A program made the translations under genes and the position numbers. Of a DNA stretch of 64,000 nt, positions 9,490 through 17,849 are shown in pieces (the stretch's first letter is position 1; each line of letters opens with the position of its first letter). Source of the stretch: Bacteroidales bacterium (GTDB taxonomy: Bacteria; Bacteroidota; Bacteroidia; Bacteroidales; VadinHA17); contig JADKBK010000003.1 in assembly GCA_016715075.1 (NCBI GenBank), positions 124,001-188,000 of the forward strand, given 5' to 3'. The notes under the pieces were generated by a model that was given only the letters and a program-made list of their open reading frames with translations, did not search any database and was not told the origin of the DNA.

Positions 9490-9609
9490 TGAGTATTGAT
9501 ATTAATATCGACTGTCAGTTTCAACATATCTACAAATCTAATATTTATATCTTAACATAGTCCGGCAGAAGATATATATGAGAAAAAATATGAAAAACAG
9601 GGATGAATT

Positions 9610-10155
9610 TCAATGTTTATTAAGCAGAAGTTCTTTTTTTTCCTCATACAGTTTCATACTCTCAATGACTATCTCGAATGCTTTTTCATGATGCATGAAC
9701 TGTTCCACTATCACATCCTTATGTTCAAGCATTTTGTAGTCTTCAAAAAACCTTTTCAGTTCAACCAGGGTATGGGGTGGAAGTTCAGAGAGATCGTTGA
9801 TATAGTTAACCGACATGTCATGCCTGGCAACTGCAATAATCTTATCATCACGCTCATTTCCATCAATCATCTCCATGGCTCCGATCACCTTTGCCTCAAT
9901 AATGCACATTGGAATGACATCAATTGAGCAGATTACCAGAATGTCAAGAGGATCGTGATCGTCGCAGTAAGTTTGCGGGATGAAACCATAGTTAGCAGGG
10001 TAATGTACCGATGAGAATAATACTCTGTCGAGACGCAGCAAACCTGATTCCTTATCAAGTTCATATTTGCCTTTGGAGCCTTTCGGGATTTCAATAATAC
10101 TTTTTACATATGCCGGAGCATCAGCGCCAGGTTCAATATCATGCCATGGATGCAT
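9610..10155 (-). CDS. ppa: Inorganic pyrophosphatase
   Basis: This 181-aa family I soluble pyrophosphatase hydrolyses PPi to two phosphates in the cytoplasm, pulling biosynthetic reactions forward. The signature DHDPLDILVIC (about residues 66-76) supplies the Mg2+-binding Asp residues. Other conserved blocks are EIPKGSKGKYELDKESGLLRLDR near residues 22-45 and YPANYGFIPQTYCDD. Length is normal for the bacterial enzyme. It stands just downstream of the Nramp-like transporter on the same strand with a 60-bp gap. Confidence 0.95.
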   Translation of the reverse strand: MHPWHDIEPGADAPAYVKSIIEIPKGSKGKYELDKESGLLRLDRVLFSSVHYPANYGFIPQTYCDDHDPLDILVICSIDVIPMCIIEAKVIGAMEMIDGNERDDKIIAVARHDMSVNYINDLSELPPHTLVELKRFFEDYKMLEHKDVIVEQFMHHEKAFEIVIESMKLYEEKKELLLNKH

Positions 10156-10215
10156 ATCAGAATATATTTATATTTTTCCAATATACTTCTTTTCAGTGAA
10201 ATAACCGATATCCGG

Positions 10216-11469
10216 TCAGGAGTTAATCAGTGGAAGGAAGAGAAGAGTCACCGACAAACCTACCAGAACTATGACAGCAGTCCATCCGATAGAGTTCTGC
10301 AGTTTATTATTAACATAGGTTCCCATTATCTTTTTATTGTTGATAAGCAGGATCATACTCACCAGGACAACAGGGAGCAATATCCCGTTTAATACCTGTG
10401 ACCAGATTGAAATGGATATCAGTGGGGCTCCGGGGATAAGGATTATCAGCGCTGAGATAACCAGAATACCCGTATAAAGAGTATAAAACTCCTTTGCATC
10501 ATCCCACTTTTTATCAATACCTGCCTCGAAGCCAAATGCCTCTGAGACATAAAACGCTGTAGCCAGAGGCAAGATTGTAGCAGAAAAGACAGAGGCAATA
10601 AAAAGTCCGAAGGCAAATACATGGGAAGCCAGTTTTCCGGCAAGCGGTTCAAGGGCCATGGCAGCATCTTTTGCCTCATTAATCACTATACCATTAGGGT
10701 GCAGAGTTGAACCACAGGCAACCATGATGAAAAATGCTACCACAACAGTTACCACGCAGCCCACAGCAATATCGATGAGTGTATATTTGAAGTTTTTCAT
10801 TTTAAGCCCCTTCTCTATCACTGACGATTGCATATAAAACTGCATCCATGGAGCAATAGTTGTACCTACCAGGGCTATCACCATAGCAAAACTCTGAGTA
10901 CTCTTCTCCATCCTCGGATGAATTATTGAGGCGCCGATAGCACTCCATTCGGGTTTACTCATTAATGCGGAAACCACATAAGTTAGCAATGAAAGACTGA
11001 ATAACAGGAATATACGCTCAGCAATCTTATATGTTCCTTTCACTACCAGGAACCAGACCATAACAGCTGTAACAGGTACAGAAATATATTTACTGACTCC
11101 GAATATCTCCATGCTTCCTGCCACACCTGCAAATTCTGTTGTAGTATTGCCAATGTTCGAAAGTAACAGGCCAATAAAGATGAAGAATGTGATTTTCATT
11201 CCTGCATTTTCACGTATCAGGTCAGAGAGACCTTTTCCGGTTACGATCCCCATCCTGGCATTCATCTCCTGGATCACCAGCAAAACAATAAAAGAGGGGA
11301 TAAGGGTCCATATCAGACCATAGCCGTATATTGCGCCGGCGACAGAATATGTTGTAATTCCACCGGCATCGTTATCAACGCTTCCTGTGATTATTCCAGG
11401 GCCCAGAATGGCAAAAAAGACTGCCAGCCGCCTGAAAAAATTTGATCCTCCGATTTTTGTCCTGAACAT
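10216..11469 (-). CDS. Nramp-related divalent metal transporter
   Basis: This 417-aa membrane protein has about 11 hydrophobic helices and the overall Nramp fold: GPGIITGSVDNDAGGITTY in helix 1 and VGTTIAPWMQFYMQSSVIEKG in helix 6. The canonical Nramp metal motif DPGN in helix 1 is replaced by DNDAGG, and the helix 6 Met-containing motif is APW rather than MPH. These changes resemble Nramp-related Mg2+ transporters rather than classical Mn/Fe carriers; specificity is inference. The gene upstream encodes a soluble MgtE-N/CBS protein only 12 bp away, which supports a magnesium link. Confidence 0.8.
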   Translation of the reverse strand: MFRTKIGGSNFFRRLAVFFAILGPGIITGSVDNDAGGITTYSVAGAIYGYGLIWTLIPSFIVLLVIQEMNARMGIVTGKGLSDLIRENAGMKITFFIFIGLLLSNIGNTTTEFAGVAGSMEIFGVSKYISVPVTAVMVWFLVVKGTYKIAERIFLLFSLSLLTYVVSALMSKPEWSAIGASIIHPRMEKSTQSFAMVIALVGTTIAPWMQFYMQSSVIEKGLKMKNFKYTLIDIAVGCVVTVVVAFFIMVACGSTLHPNGIVINEAKDAAMALEPLAGKLASHVFAFGLFIASVFSATILPLATAFYVSEAFGFEAGIDKKWDDAKEFYTLYTGILVISALIILIPGAPLISISIWSQVLNGILLPVVLVSMILLINNKKIMGTYVNNKLQNSIGWTAVIVLVGLSVTLLFLPLINS

Positions 11470-11481
11470 GATTCCGGATGT

Positions 11482-12756
11482 TTATCTTTTCTTTGTCCTT
11501 CTTTTATTTATGAGGTCTTCGACAACATCATCTACCACTACCATACCCTGGAGCTGATTAATCGAATCTACAACAGGAACTGCAAGGAGATTATATTTTG
11601 ATATGATCTCAGCAATTGCACCTACTTTCTGGTCATCGAAGAGAGATACTGGATCGGATTTCATTATTTCACTTACACTCACATAGGGCTCTGAGACAAC
11701 AAGATCACGCAGATTAAACGTTCCTATCAACTCATCATTTGACTCGGTGACAAACATATTATAGAGTTCAGCTGCTTCCGGTTTTTTTGCTCTCAGTTCA
11801 ACAAGCACTTCTGCTATTGTCATAGTAGCACTAAATGAAAGATAATCTGTTGTCATAATACTTCCCACGAGGTCGTCATCATATTCCAGGAGTTCCCTTA
11901 CTTCCTGTGAAGAGGCGCTATCCATTTCTTTTAGCAACATCTCAGCCCTGTCATCTTCCAGTTCATCAAGGATGTCAGCAACTTCGTCAGCAGGCATTTT
12001 CTCAAGAACATCTGCAGCTTTGTTTACAGGAAGATTTTCCACAATATGGATCTGAGCGTGAGTTTCAAGTTCCTCAAGAACATCAGCAGCCTTTTCTTCA
12101 TCAAGAGCAGCGAATACAGACATACTGGATTTTTTCCCCATGTCTTCAAGAATATCTGCTAAATCTGAGGGATGAAGAGTATGAAGCTTAGCATAACTTT
12201 TTGATAATCTGATATTAAGATTAGAATAATCTATAGCTTGAACATCATCCCACAATATGAATTTAGCAGGTATATTAATATTAAACAGGGATAGCATCCT
12301 CTTGATGGGCAGCGCAATGCCTATCCTTCTGAGAAGTCCTTCAATTCCAATATCAACTGCTACCGCAAAGGTACCGGCTGGCAGAGTAGCCAGTCTTACA
12401 TCATTAACCCTTACAAGCTTCCTTCCGTTCATGTCAACAATCTGCTTGTCAAGTATGTTCTCAACCAGAAGCAAACCATTTTCAACCTCGTCATTGCTGA
12501 GTTCAGTCAGTCCGGTACATGTCACGCTGAGCATTTCTCTTGCCTTAACCACCCGGAAGGATTTAAAGGAATAGAATTTTGACTCTTTTCTGATTCTGAG
12601 CTTTACACCTGTCACCAGTTGCTGGTTAGGGTCATTCTGACCCGACGGAACTGCATTAACGAGTAAGTCCCTGATTACTCCAATAGCATCTCCATCGGCG
12701 CCAAAAGCTTCCTTACCTATTATACCGCTTAAATAAAATGTTGTGAGTGATACCAT
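11482..12756 (-). CDS. PRC-barrel/MgtE-N/CBS-domain protein without membrane part
   Basis: This 424-aa soluble protein has two PRC-barrel-like segments (about residues 5-75 and 85-150), an MgtE N-terminal superhelix (about 185-300, repeated LADILEDM, AADVLEELE, VADILDELE units) and a CBS pair (about 300-415, opening with VGSIMTTDYLSF). In MgtE the same N and CBS modules sense intracellular Mg2+ and gate a pore, but no transmembrane segment follows here. Its product probably regulates the adjacent Nramp-like transporter in trans. ATG at 12756 is chosen because a strong Shine-Dalgarno lies 5 nt upstream; an upstream in-frame GTG overlaps that site. Confidence 0.82.
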   Translation of the reverse strand: MVSLTTFYLSGIIGKEAFGADGDAIGVIRDLLVNAVPSGQNDPNQQLVTGVKLRIRKESKFYSFKSFRVVKAREMLSVTCTGLTELSNDEVENGLLLVENILDKQIVDMNGRKLVRVNDVRLATLPAGTFAVAVDIGIEGLLRRIGIALPIKRMLSLFNINIPAKFILWDDVQAIDYSNLNIRLSKSYAKLHTLHPSDLADILEDMGKKSSMSVFAALDEEKAADVLEELETHAQIHIVENLPVNKAADVLEKMPADEVADILDELEDDRAEMLLKEMDSASSQEVRELLEYDDDLVGSIMTTDYLSFSATMTIAEVLVELRAKKPEAAELYNMFVTESNDELIGTFNLRDLVVSEPYVSVSEIMKSDPVSLFDDQKVGAIAEIISKYNLLAVPVVDSINQLQGMVVVDDVVEDLINKRRTKKR

Positions 12757-12760
12757 AGTC

Positions 12761-12768
12761 ACCTCCTT
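12761..12768 (-). promoter_or_regulatory. Strong Shine-Dalgarno sequence (AAGGAGGT)
   Basis: On the minus strand AAGGAGGT ends 4-5 nt before the ATG at 12756. Such a strong site is uncommon in Bacteroidetes and fixes the start of the MgtE-N/CBS gene. Confidence 0.75.
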
Positions 12769-12885
12769 CTTTTTCTGATACAGGAGGAGCTGACCGATCC
12801 GACCGGTTACCCTTCTATACCAGGCTTTAAATTAAAATATGCGCAGGGTCGTCGTCCATTAAAATATCGAAATTGATTTCGGGCG

Positions 12886-12917
12886 TAAAAGTAAATTTCC
12901 TGTTAATACTTTCCAAA
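12886..12917 (-). promoter_or_regulatory. Candidate promoter of the metal-transport operon
   Basis: On the minus strand TTTG (12914-12917) is followed after 20 bp by TACTTTTA (12886-12893), close to the Bacteroidetes TTTG-N19-TAnnTTTG pattern. It would give a leader of about 125 nt containing an imperfect repeat of GACCG/CGGTC units at about 12792-12807, a possible metal-responsive site. The rest of the 322-bp gap (12757-13078) is A/T-rich with no gene seen. Confidence 0.45.
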
Positions 12918-13078
12918 TAAAATTTTACCATTTTATAAACGAAAAAAATTAAACCTGTCTTATGTCATACAGGCAGGAAGGACTCAAAGTATGCACCACT
13001 GACACAAAGTAAGAATACCTGAAACAAATATTTTGCTGCCATTGTGAAATACCTCCGGGGCATTTGTGTTTCAGGATA

Positions 13079-13828
13079 TTATATAATGAATGGAATTATA
13101 GCTTTCCTGGCTTCAGGATAATCAGGGAACTTGCTCTTATACCATCTGTGTGACGCGATTCCCCTGGGGAAAAGATTTGCAAAAGTGAATACAAAAAAAG
13201 CCAGGCCGGGAAGAGACCAGGTCATAACAGCCCATCCGCCCCATTCAATGATCTCCCCGAAATAATGAGGGCATGAAATGACTCTGAAAAGCCATCCTTG
13301 AGGCAGCACATACTCATGAGAGTTTCTATTCCGTAACCTGCGTAACTTTTCATCAGCAGTTTTATTTACTGCAAATCCCGTCAGGAAAATAAGTACCCCG
13401 GCAATGAACTGCCAGGAGATGAGCCATGAGGTCTCATACGACAGGAGATGAAACAGGCCGTACCCATTTATAAAACCATTGAAGCAATTAAAGATGAATG
13501 CCATGATGACAAGGATAACCGGATATGATTTATTATTACCCGACTGTGAGAATGGATATATTAAAGTCCTGTGAATATAATGAAGCAGCCAGAGAGAGAT
13601 AAAAATTAGCCCCGGGATGGTTTTCTGAGGGGATGTTATAAAGAAGGATGCCATCAGAAAAGGGGATGGCGCCTCCATTATCATCCATGCCCATTTGGAT
13701 CTGATTGAAGGCCCCCAACCCTTTCTGAGGAATTTCCCATAAGGGGCAGAGATGAAGAAAAGGAGAAGGAAAACCACTCCGGCAAAGACAAAAATCAGGA
13801 CAAGTGAAAACTGATAAAGATCATTCAT
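13079..13828 (-). CDS. Steroid 5-alpha-reductase-fold membrane protein
   Basis: This 249-aa integral membrane protein has about six hydrophobic segments and the C-terminal signature of 3-oxo-5-alpha-steroid 4-dehydrogenases: SHEYVLPQGWLFRVISCPHYFGEIIEWGGWA at about residues 160-190 (conserved P-H-Y-x-GE-x-x-EW) and HRWYKSKFPDYP near the end. These bind NADPH. Family members reduce enone double bonds in steroids or lipids, or methylate lipids. The substrate is unknown. It stands upstream of, and divergent from, serine palmitoyltransferase, so a lipid substrate is plausible. Confidence 0.75.
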   Translation of the reverse strand: MNDLYQFSLVLIFVFAGVVFLLLFFISAPYGKFLRKGWGPSIRSKWAWMIMEAPSPFLMASFFITSPQKTIPGLIFISLWLLHYIHRTLIYPFSQSGNNKSYPVILVIMAFIFNCFNGFINGYGLFHLLSYETSWLISWQFIAGVLIFLTGFAVNKTADEKLRRLRNRNSHEYVLPQGWLFRVISCPHYFGEIIEWGGWAVMTWSLPGLAFFVFTFANLFPRGIASHRWYKSKFPDYPEARKAIIPFII

Positions 13829-14016
13829 AAAAAAAACAGTTAGAAATACTTAACACTCTAATACTCTTTTATTCAATTCCGGTACTTAAAAATCTATTTT
13901 TTTGTAGGTATTATAACTTAAATATGGTCTAAAATAACTCATAAAACCTCAGTTTTCAACTTTTGTATTCAATTTTACTTATTTTTGGATGTTAAACCAA
14001 TTTATTACGCTGACTA

Positions 14017-15204
14017 GTGGGAATACTAAAAGATTACCTCGCAAACTACGATGCCCCGCAGAAAGCTATTCAGGCGGGCATTTATCCCTATTTCAGGGAA
14101 ATACAATCAGACCAGGATACTGAAGTCCTCATAAACGGAAAGAAAGTTTTAATGTTTGGATCGAATAGCTATCTTGGGCTGACTAACCATCCGAAAGTCA
14201 AGGAAGCAGCAAAGGCTGCCATAGACAAATATGGAACTGGCTGCGCAGGATCACGATTTTTAAACGGCACACTCGATATACATATTAAACTTGAAGAGAA
14301 GCTTGCACAGTTGGTAGGCAAGGAAGGCGCGCTTTGTTACAGCACAGGATTTCAGGTTAACCTTGGAGTAGTTTCATTACTGGCAGGACGCCATGATTAT
14401 CTCCTTCTGGACGAACTTGATCATGCTTCAATCATAGAAGGCAGCAGGCTTTCTTTTTCCAAAGTCCTGAAGTTTACACATAACGACATGGACGCTCTTG
14501 AATGCAAACTTAAAGTCTGTGACAGGGAACGAATTAAGTTGATAGTTGTTGACGGGATATTTTCAATGGAGGGTGATATTATCAGATTACCTGAGGTTGT
14601 TAAGCTCGCTGAAAAATATGATGCTTCGATAATGGTCGATGATGCCCACTCACTCGGGGTAATAGGAAAAAACGGATCAGGTACTGCATCCCATTTCGGA
14701 CTCACAGATAAGGTCGATCTCATTATGGGAACCTTCTCAAAGTCATTTGCTTCACTCGGCGGATTTATTGCTGCGGATAAAGAGGTGATAAATTTTATAA
14801 AGCATAATTCAAGATCACTTATTTTCAGTGCAAGCATGACCCCTGCCTCTACGGCAGCCGTACTGGCCTCCATTGAGATTATGGAAAATGAACCTGAAAG
14901 GATAAAACATCTCTGGGATATCACTGCTTATGCACTTAAGGGCTTCAAGGCTGCAGGTTTTGATACAGGGAAATCTGAAACACCTATCATTCCACTGTTT
15001 ATACGTGATGACATTAAGGCACTGCAGCTCACACAGATGCTCCTCGCTGACGGAGTATTTGTAAATCCTGTAGTATCTCCGGCAGTTCCTAAGGAAGATT
15101 GTCTGATAAGATATTCCCTTATGGCTACACACAGTAAGGAACAGGTTGAAATCTCCATTGAAAAAATTTCAAAAGCAGCAAAGGCACTGGGCATCTTAAG
15201 CTAA
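14017..15204 (+). CDS. spt: Serine palmitoyltransferase (alpha-oxoamine synthase)
   Basis: This 395-aa PLP enzyme condenses serine with an acyl-CoA to give 3-ketosphinganine, the first step of Bacteroidetes sphingolipid synthesis. It has the alpha-oxoamine synthase features LMFGSNSYLGLTNHPKV (residues about 48-64), GTGCAGSRFLNGT, DELDHASIIEG, VDDAHSLGVIG and the PLP-lysine motif TFSKSFASLGGF. Start is GTG at 14017, giving the N-terminus MGILKDYLANYD, as typical for Bacteroidetes SPT. Close relatives (KBL, BioF) share the fold; the N-terminal YFREIQS and overall resemblance favour SPT. An SDR gene follows 125 bp downstream. Confidence 0.85.
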   Translation: MGILKDYLANYDAPQKAIQAGIYPYFREIQSDQDTEVLINGKKVLMFGSNSYLGLTNHPKVKEAAKAAIDKYGTGCAGSRFLNGTLDIHIKLEEKLAQLVGKEGALCYSTGFQVNLGVVSLLAGRHDYLLLDELDHASIIEGSRLSFSKVLKFTHNDMDALECKLKVCDRERIKLIVVDGIFSMEGDIIRLPEVVKLAEKYDASIMVDDAHSLGVIGKNGSGTASHFGLTDKVDLIMGTFSKSFASLGGFIAADKEVINFIKHNSRSLIFSASMTPASTAAVLASIEIMENEPERIKHLWDITAYALKGFKAAGFDTGKSETPIIPLFIRDDIKALQLTQMLLADGVFVNPVVSPAVPKEDCLIRYSLMATHSKEQVEISIEKISKAAKALGILS

Positions 15205-15228
15205 AGAATCAATTCATCTTTTTTATAG

Positions 15229-15315
15229 TTACACAGAGGAACACAGAGAGGTACAGAGGAACACAGAGAAAAAAATCTGTGATCTCTGTGAATATTCTGT
15301 GCCACTTTGTGTAAC
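15229..15315. repeat. Dispersed CACAGAG-type intergenic repeat, copy 2
   Basis: Several ACACAGAG units on the left half face CTCTGTG and TTTGTGTAAC units on the right half, giving a long imperfect inverted repeat. It lies between the serine palmitoyltransferase and SDR genes, ending 14 bp before the SDR ATG. Confidence 0.75.
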
Positions 15316-15328
15316 AAAAAAAATTCAT

Positions 15329-16139
15329 ATGAAAAAAGTTATTTTTATTACAGGTATCTCCTCGGGCTTTGGAAAGCAGACTGCAAGGCTTCTGGCTGAA
15401 AATGGACATACGGTTTATGGAACAATCAGAAAAAAGGCAGTATCAGATACACCTGTCCATTATTTGAAAATGGATCTTACCGATATCGAATCAATTAAGG
15501 CTGCCGTTTCAGCCGTAATTGAAAAGGAAGGCAGGATTGATGTCCTGATTAATAATGCCGGCATGCATTCCGGCGGACCGGTAGAGACCTCTCCGATAGA
15601 AAATATTAATCTTCAGATGGAGACAAATTTCACCGGTATGGTTAATGTTATCAGGGAAGTTTTACCGACTATGAGAAAACAGGGTGGCGGTACAATCATA
15701 AATTTCAGTTCCATCGGAGGATTGATGGGGCTGCCCTTTCAGGCATTCTATTCTGCAAGCAAGTTTGCTATTGAAGGCTTGAGCGAAGCATTGAGAATGG
15801 AAGTAAAACGATTCAATATCAATGTTGTAATTATTAATCCGGGTGATTTTCATACAAGCAACTCCTCCAACAGGAGAAATTACCTTGCACCAAACAGGTG
15901 AATCAGATCCCTACAAAGAACAATTCCAGACGACACTTGCCATTATAGAAGAGGATGAATCGAAGGGCTGGGCACCTGAAGTTCTGGCAAAAAGAATTGT
16001 CAGAATAGCGGAATGTAAAAATCCGCGGCAGAGATATATAATCGGATCCTTCGAACAGAAACTGGCAGTCTCATTAAAATATATTCTTCCCAGAAAATGG
16101 TTCCGGATGATCATTCAGGGACATTATAAGGTCAGTTAG
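15329..16139 (+). pseudogene. SDR oxidoreductase, frameshifted (candidate 3-ketosphinganine reductase)
   Basis: This short-chain dehydrogenase of about 270 aa is split by one frameshift. The first part (from ATG at 15329) has the Rossmann TGISSGFG motif, NNAG and the YSASK catalytic pair, and stops at 15901 shortly after the PGDF segment. The next frame continues with DPYKEQFQTTL and a typical SDR C-terminal region to 16139. The shift lies at about 15885-15899, equivalent to one extra base near AAACAGG. An earlier in-frame start exists at 15299 but lies in the repeat. Placement after serine palmitoyltransferase suggests reduction of 3-ketosphinganine; this is inferred. Sequencing error is as likely as true decay. 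Confidence 0.75.
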
Positions 16140-16175
16140 GACCTACTATATAACTCTTTACATTCATGGTCGGAT

Positions 16176-16260
16176 ATTGATTTTCTTCGTTTACCCCGGC
16201 CCCAGGGGGAGCGAAGAAAATCAATTTATTGCCGCCTAAGCGGCATGGGGTAAATAAATT
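16176..16260. terminator. Nested hairpins between convergent genes
   Basis: Perfect 14-bp arms ATTGATTTTCTTCG (16176-16189) and its complement (16212-16225) form one hairpin. A second follows: AATTTATT (16223-16230) pairs with 16253-16260 around the inner stem GCCGC/GCGGC (16231-16244). The elements lie between the convergent SDR and oxidoreductase genes and could end transcription from both sides. They may also be a dispersed palindrome. Confidence 0.6.
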
Positions 16261-16369
16261 GATTTTCGAGCGGCGGTTCTGAGAGTTATTATTTTTGAAG
16301 TTCCTGCAATTTCTTAGGTGGGGGACTTTGCGGTCAATGGATTTGGACTTTTTCCACAGCCCCAGCCTT

Positions 16370-17667
16370 TCAGAAACTGTACTGAGGGATCTTCAGAAGC
16401 TCGCCGTTTTTCAACGCTGACTGATGAGCCACTATTCCTGATACGGTAAGGTTCAAAGCCACAGCGATATTAACAAGTGGTTTGCGGTCCTGGATTATTG
16501 AGTTGACAAACTCATTCATCAGATATCCGTGAGATCCCCCATGTCCGCCTGTTGGAACGCCAGGAGGAAGCGGAGGCCTTATCAGGTCAGGAAGGTTAAT
16601 TTCCAGGCCGGAATAATTCAGATTAAATGAGCCCTTCTCCCCTCTCACCCTGCCCCTCTCGCCTTCATCCCCGGGGGTATCCCAGCTGACGCCCATCCTT
16701 GCTGATCCACCCTCACTGGTGCGAAACAAGGCTATCTCAGTGCCAAAAGGATTGACGTAGATATTATTCTCAGGTTTGAGGTGGTCAATGATACTCGGTA
16801 TTCCAAGGCATGAGACCTCCGTAAAGCTGCCATCATATACTCCGATATGATATGCATTGGAATGCGTTGGATACCATTGGGGAGGCAGTCCAATCCGCCA
16901 GCCTTTATAAGAATCAATTGGCACACTCATATAATGAAAGTATTCACCTTCGGAATAAACTAACTTCCCAAGTCCTCCTGATTCATAGATCCTGCGCATG
17001 GCATAAAGATCTTCCCTGAAGCAGGATGTCTCAAACATCATATATTTCAGGCCGCTTGACTTAACAGCATTATACAGCATCTCTGCATCGTCGAGTGAAC
17101 CAAATACTGCAGGTACGGCAGAAGCTACATGTTTGCCATGCTTAAGTGCCATTATCGCATGGCTTGCATGATTTGGAGCATCAGTTGCCACAAACACAGC
17201 CTCAATGTTATCATCTTTTACCATTTCTTCTATCGAAGGGTATGTTTTTGAGCAGCCACACACCTTAGCCAGTTCGGCACAACGGTCAGGGAACAGGTCG
17301 GTGACGGCAACAACTTCAACATTCGGGTGATTCTGAAAGCCAAAATCGGCACCAAACTTACAGACCCCGTATCCAGCTATTCCTACCCGGAGTTTTCGAT
17401 CGGATACCGCTTTCCATCCTTTGGCTATTTCAGAGGTATCAGCTTTCCTCTCAAAACCCTGGATAGCTGGTGCAACTATCTGTTGGCCTGAACTCTTCCT
17501 GCTGACTGAACAGCTTACCTGATTAAGTCCAAGAGCTACCGCCCCAAACCAGCAGTCCGCAGAAATCCCCTTCTGCTATATGAGACAGGATGTTGTCCAT
17601 CTTTAACATTTTCCTGATTAAGGTCATCAGCGATCTTTTCTTCCTGCCTGATTTTTTTGTCTTTCAT
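16370..17667 (-). pseudogene. Tat-exported Gfo/Idh/MocA oxidoreductase, one-base frameshift
   Basis: Read from ATG at 17667, the N-terminus carries a twin-arginine signal (SRRGFLRTAGLG at about residues 36-47). It then hits a stop, but one added G at the GGGG run (plus strand 17542-17545) joins it to the remaining 16370-17530 frame: LRVGIAGYGVCKFG (Rossmann), VVAVTDLFPDRC, then the Gfo/Idh catalytic half. Corrected length is 432 aa. The usual EKP motif is replaced by SAVPAVF, as in one secreted subgroup. Such enzymes oxidise or reduce sugars with bound NAD in the periplasm; the substrate is unknown. Confidence 0.8.
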
Positions 17668-17849
17668 GATGATGATATCTTTGTATCGTAAGTGATAAAG
17701 TTATTATTTTTTTAATATAATCTGAAGAGTGATATTGTCGTCAGTTTCTTTTCCTGAACATTTTTCCTGGAAAGCATTTTAATTTGATGGCAGAAAAATG
17801 TTTTAATGAAAAAATTATTGACCTTTGGTTAAACCTAAATAACAACCAT

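Noticed and set aside
12763..13078. yybP-ykoY (Mn) or M-box (Mg) riboswitch before the MgtE-N/CBS gene
   Set aside because: No matching conserved core seen; only a promoter, a short GACCG repeat and a Shine-Dalgarno.
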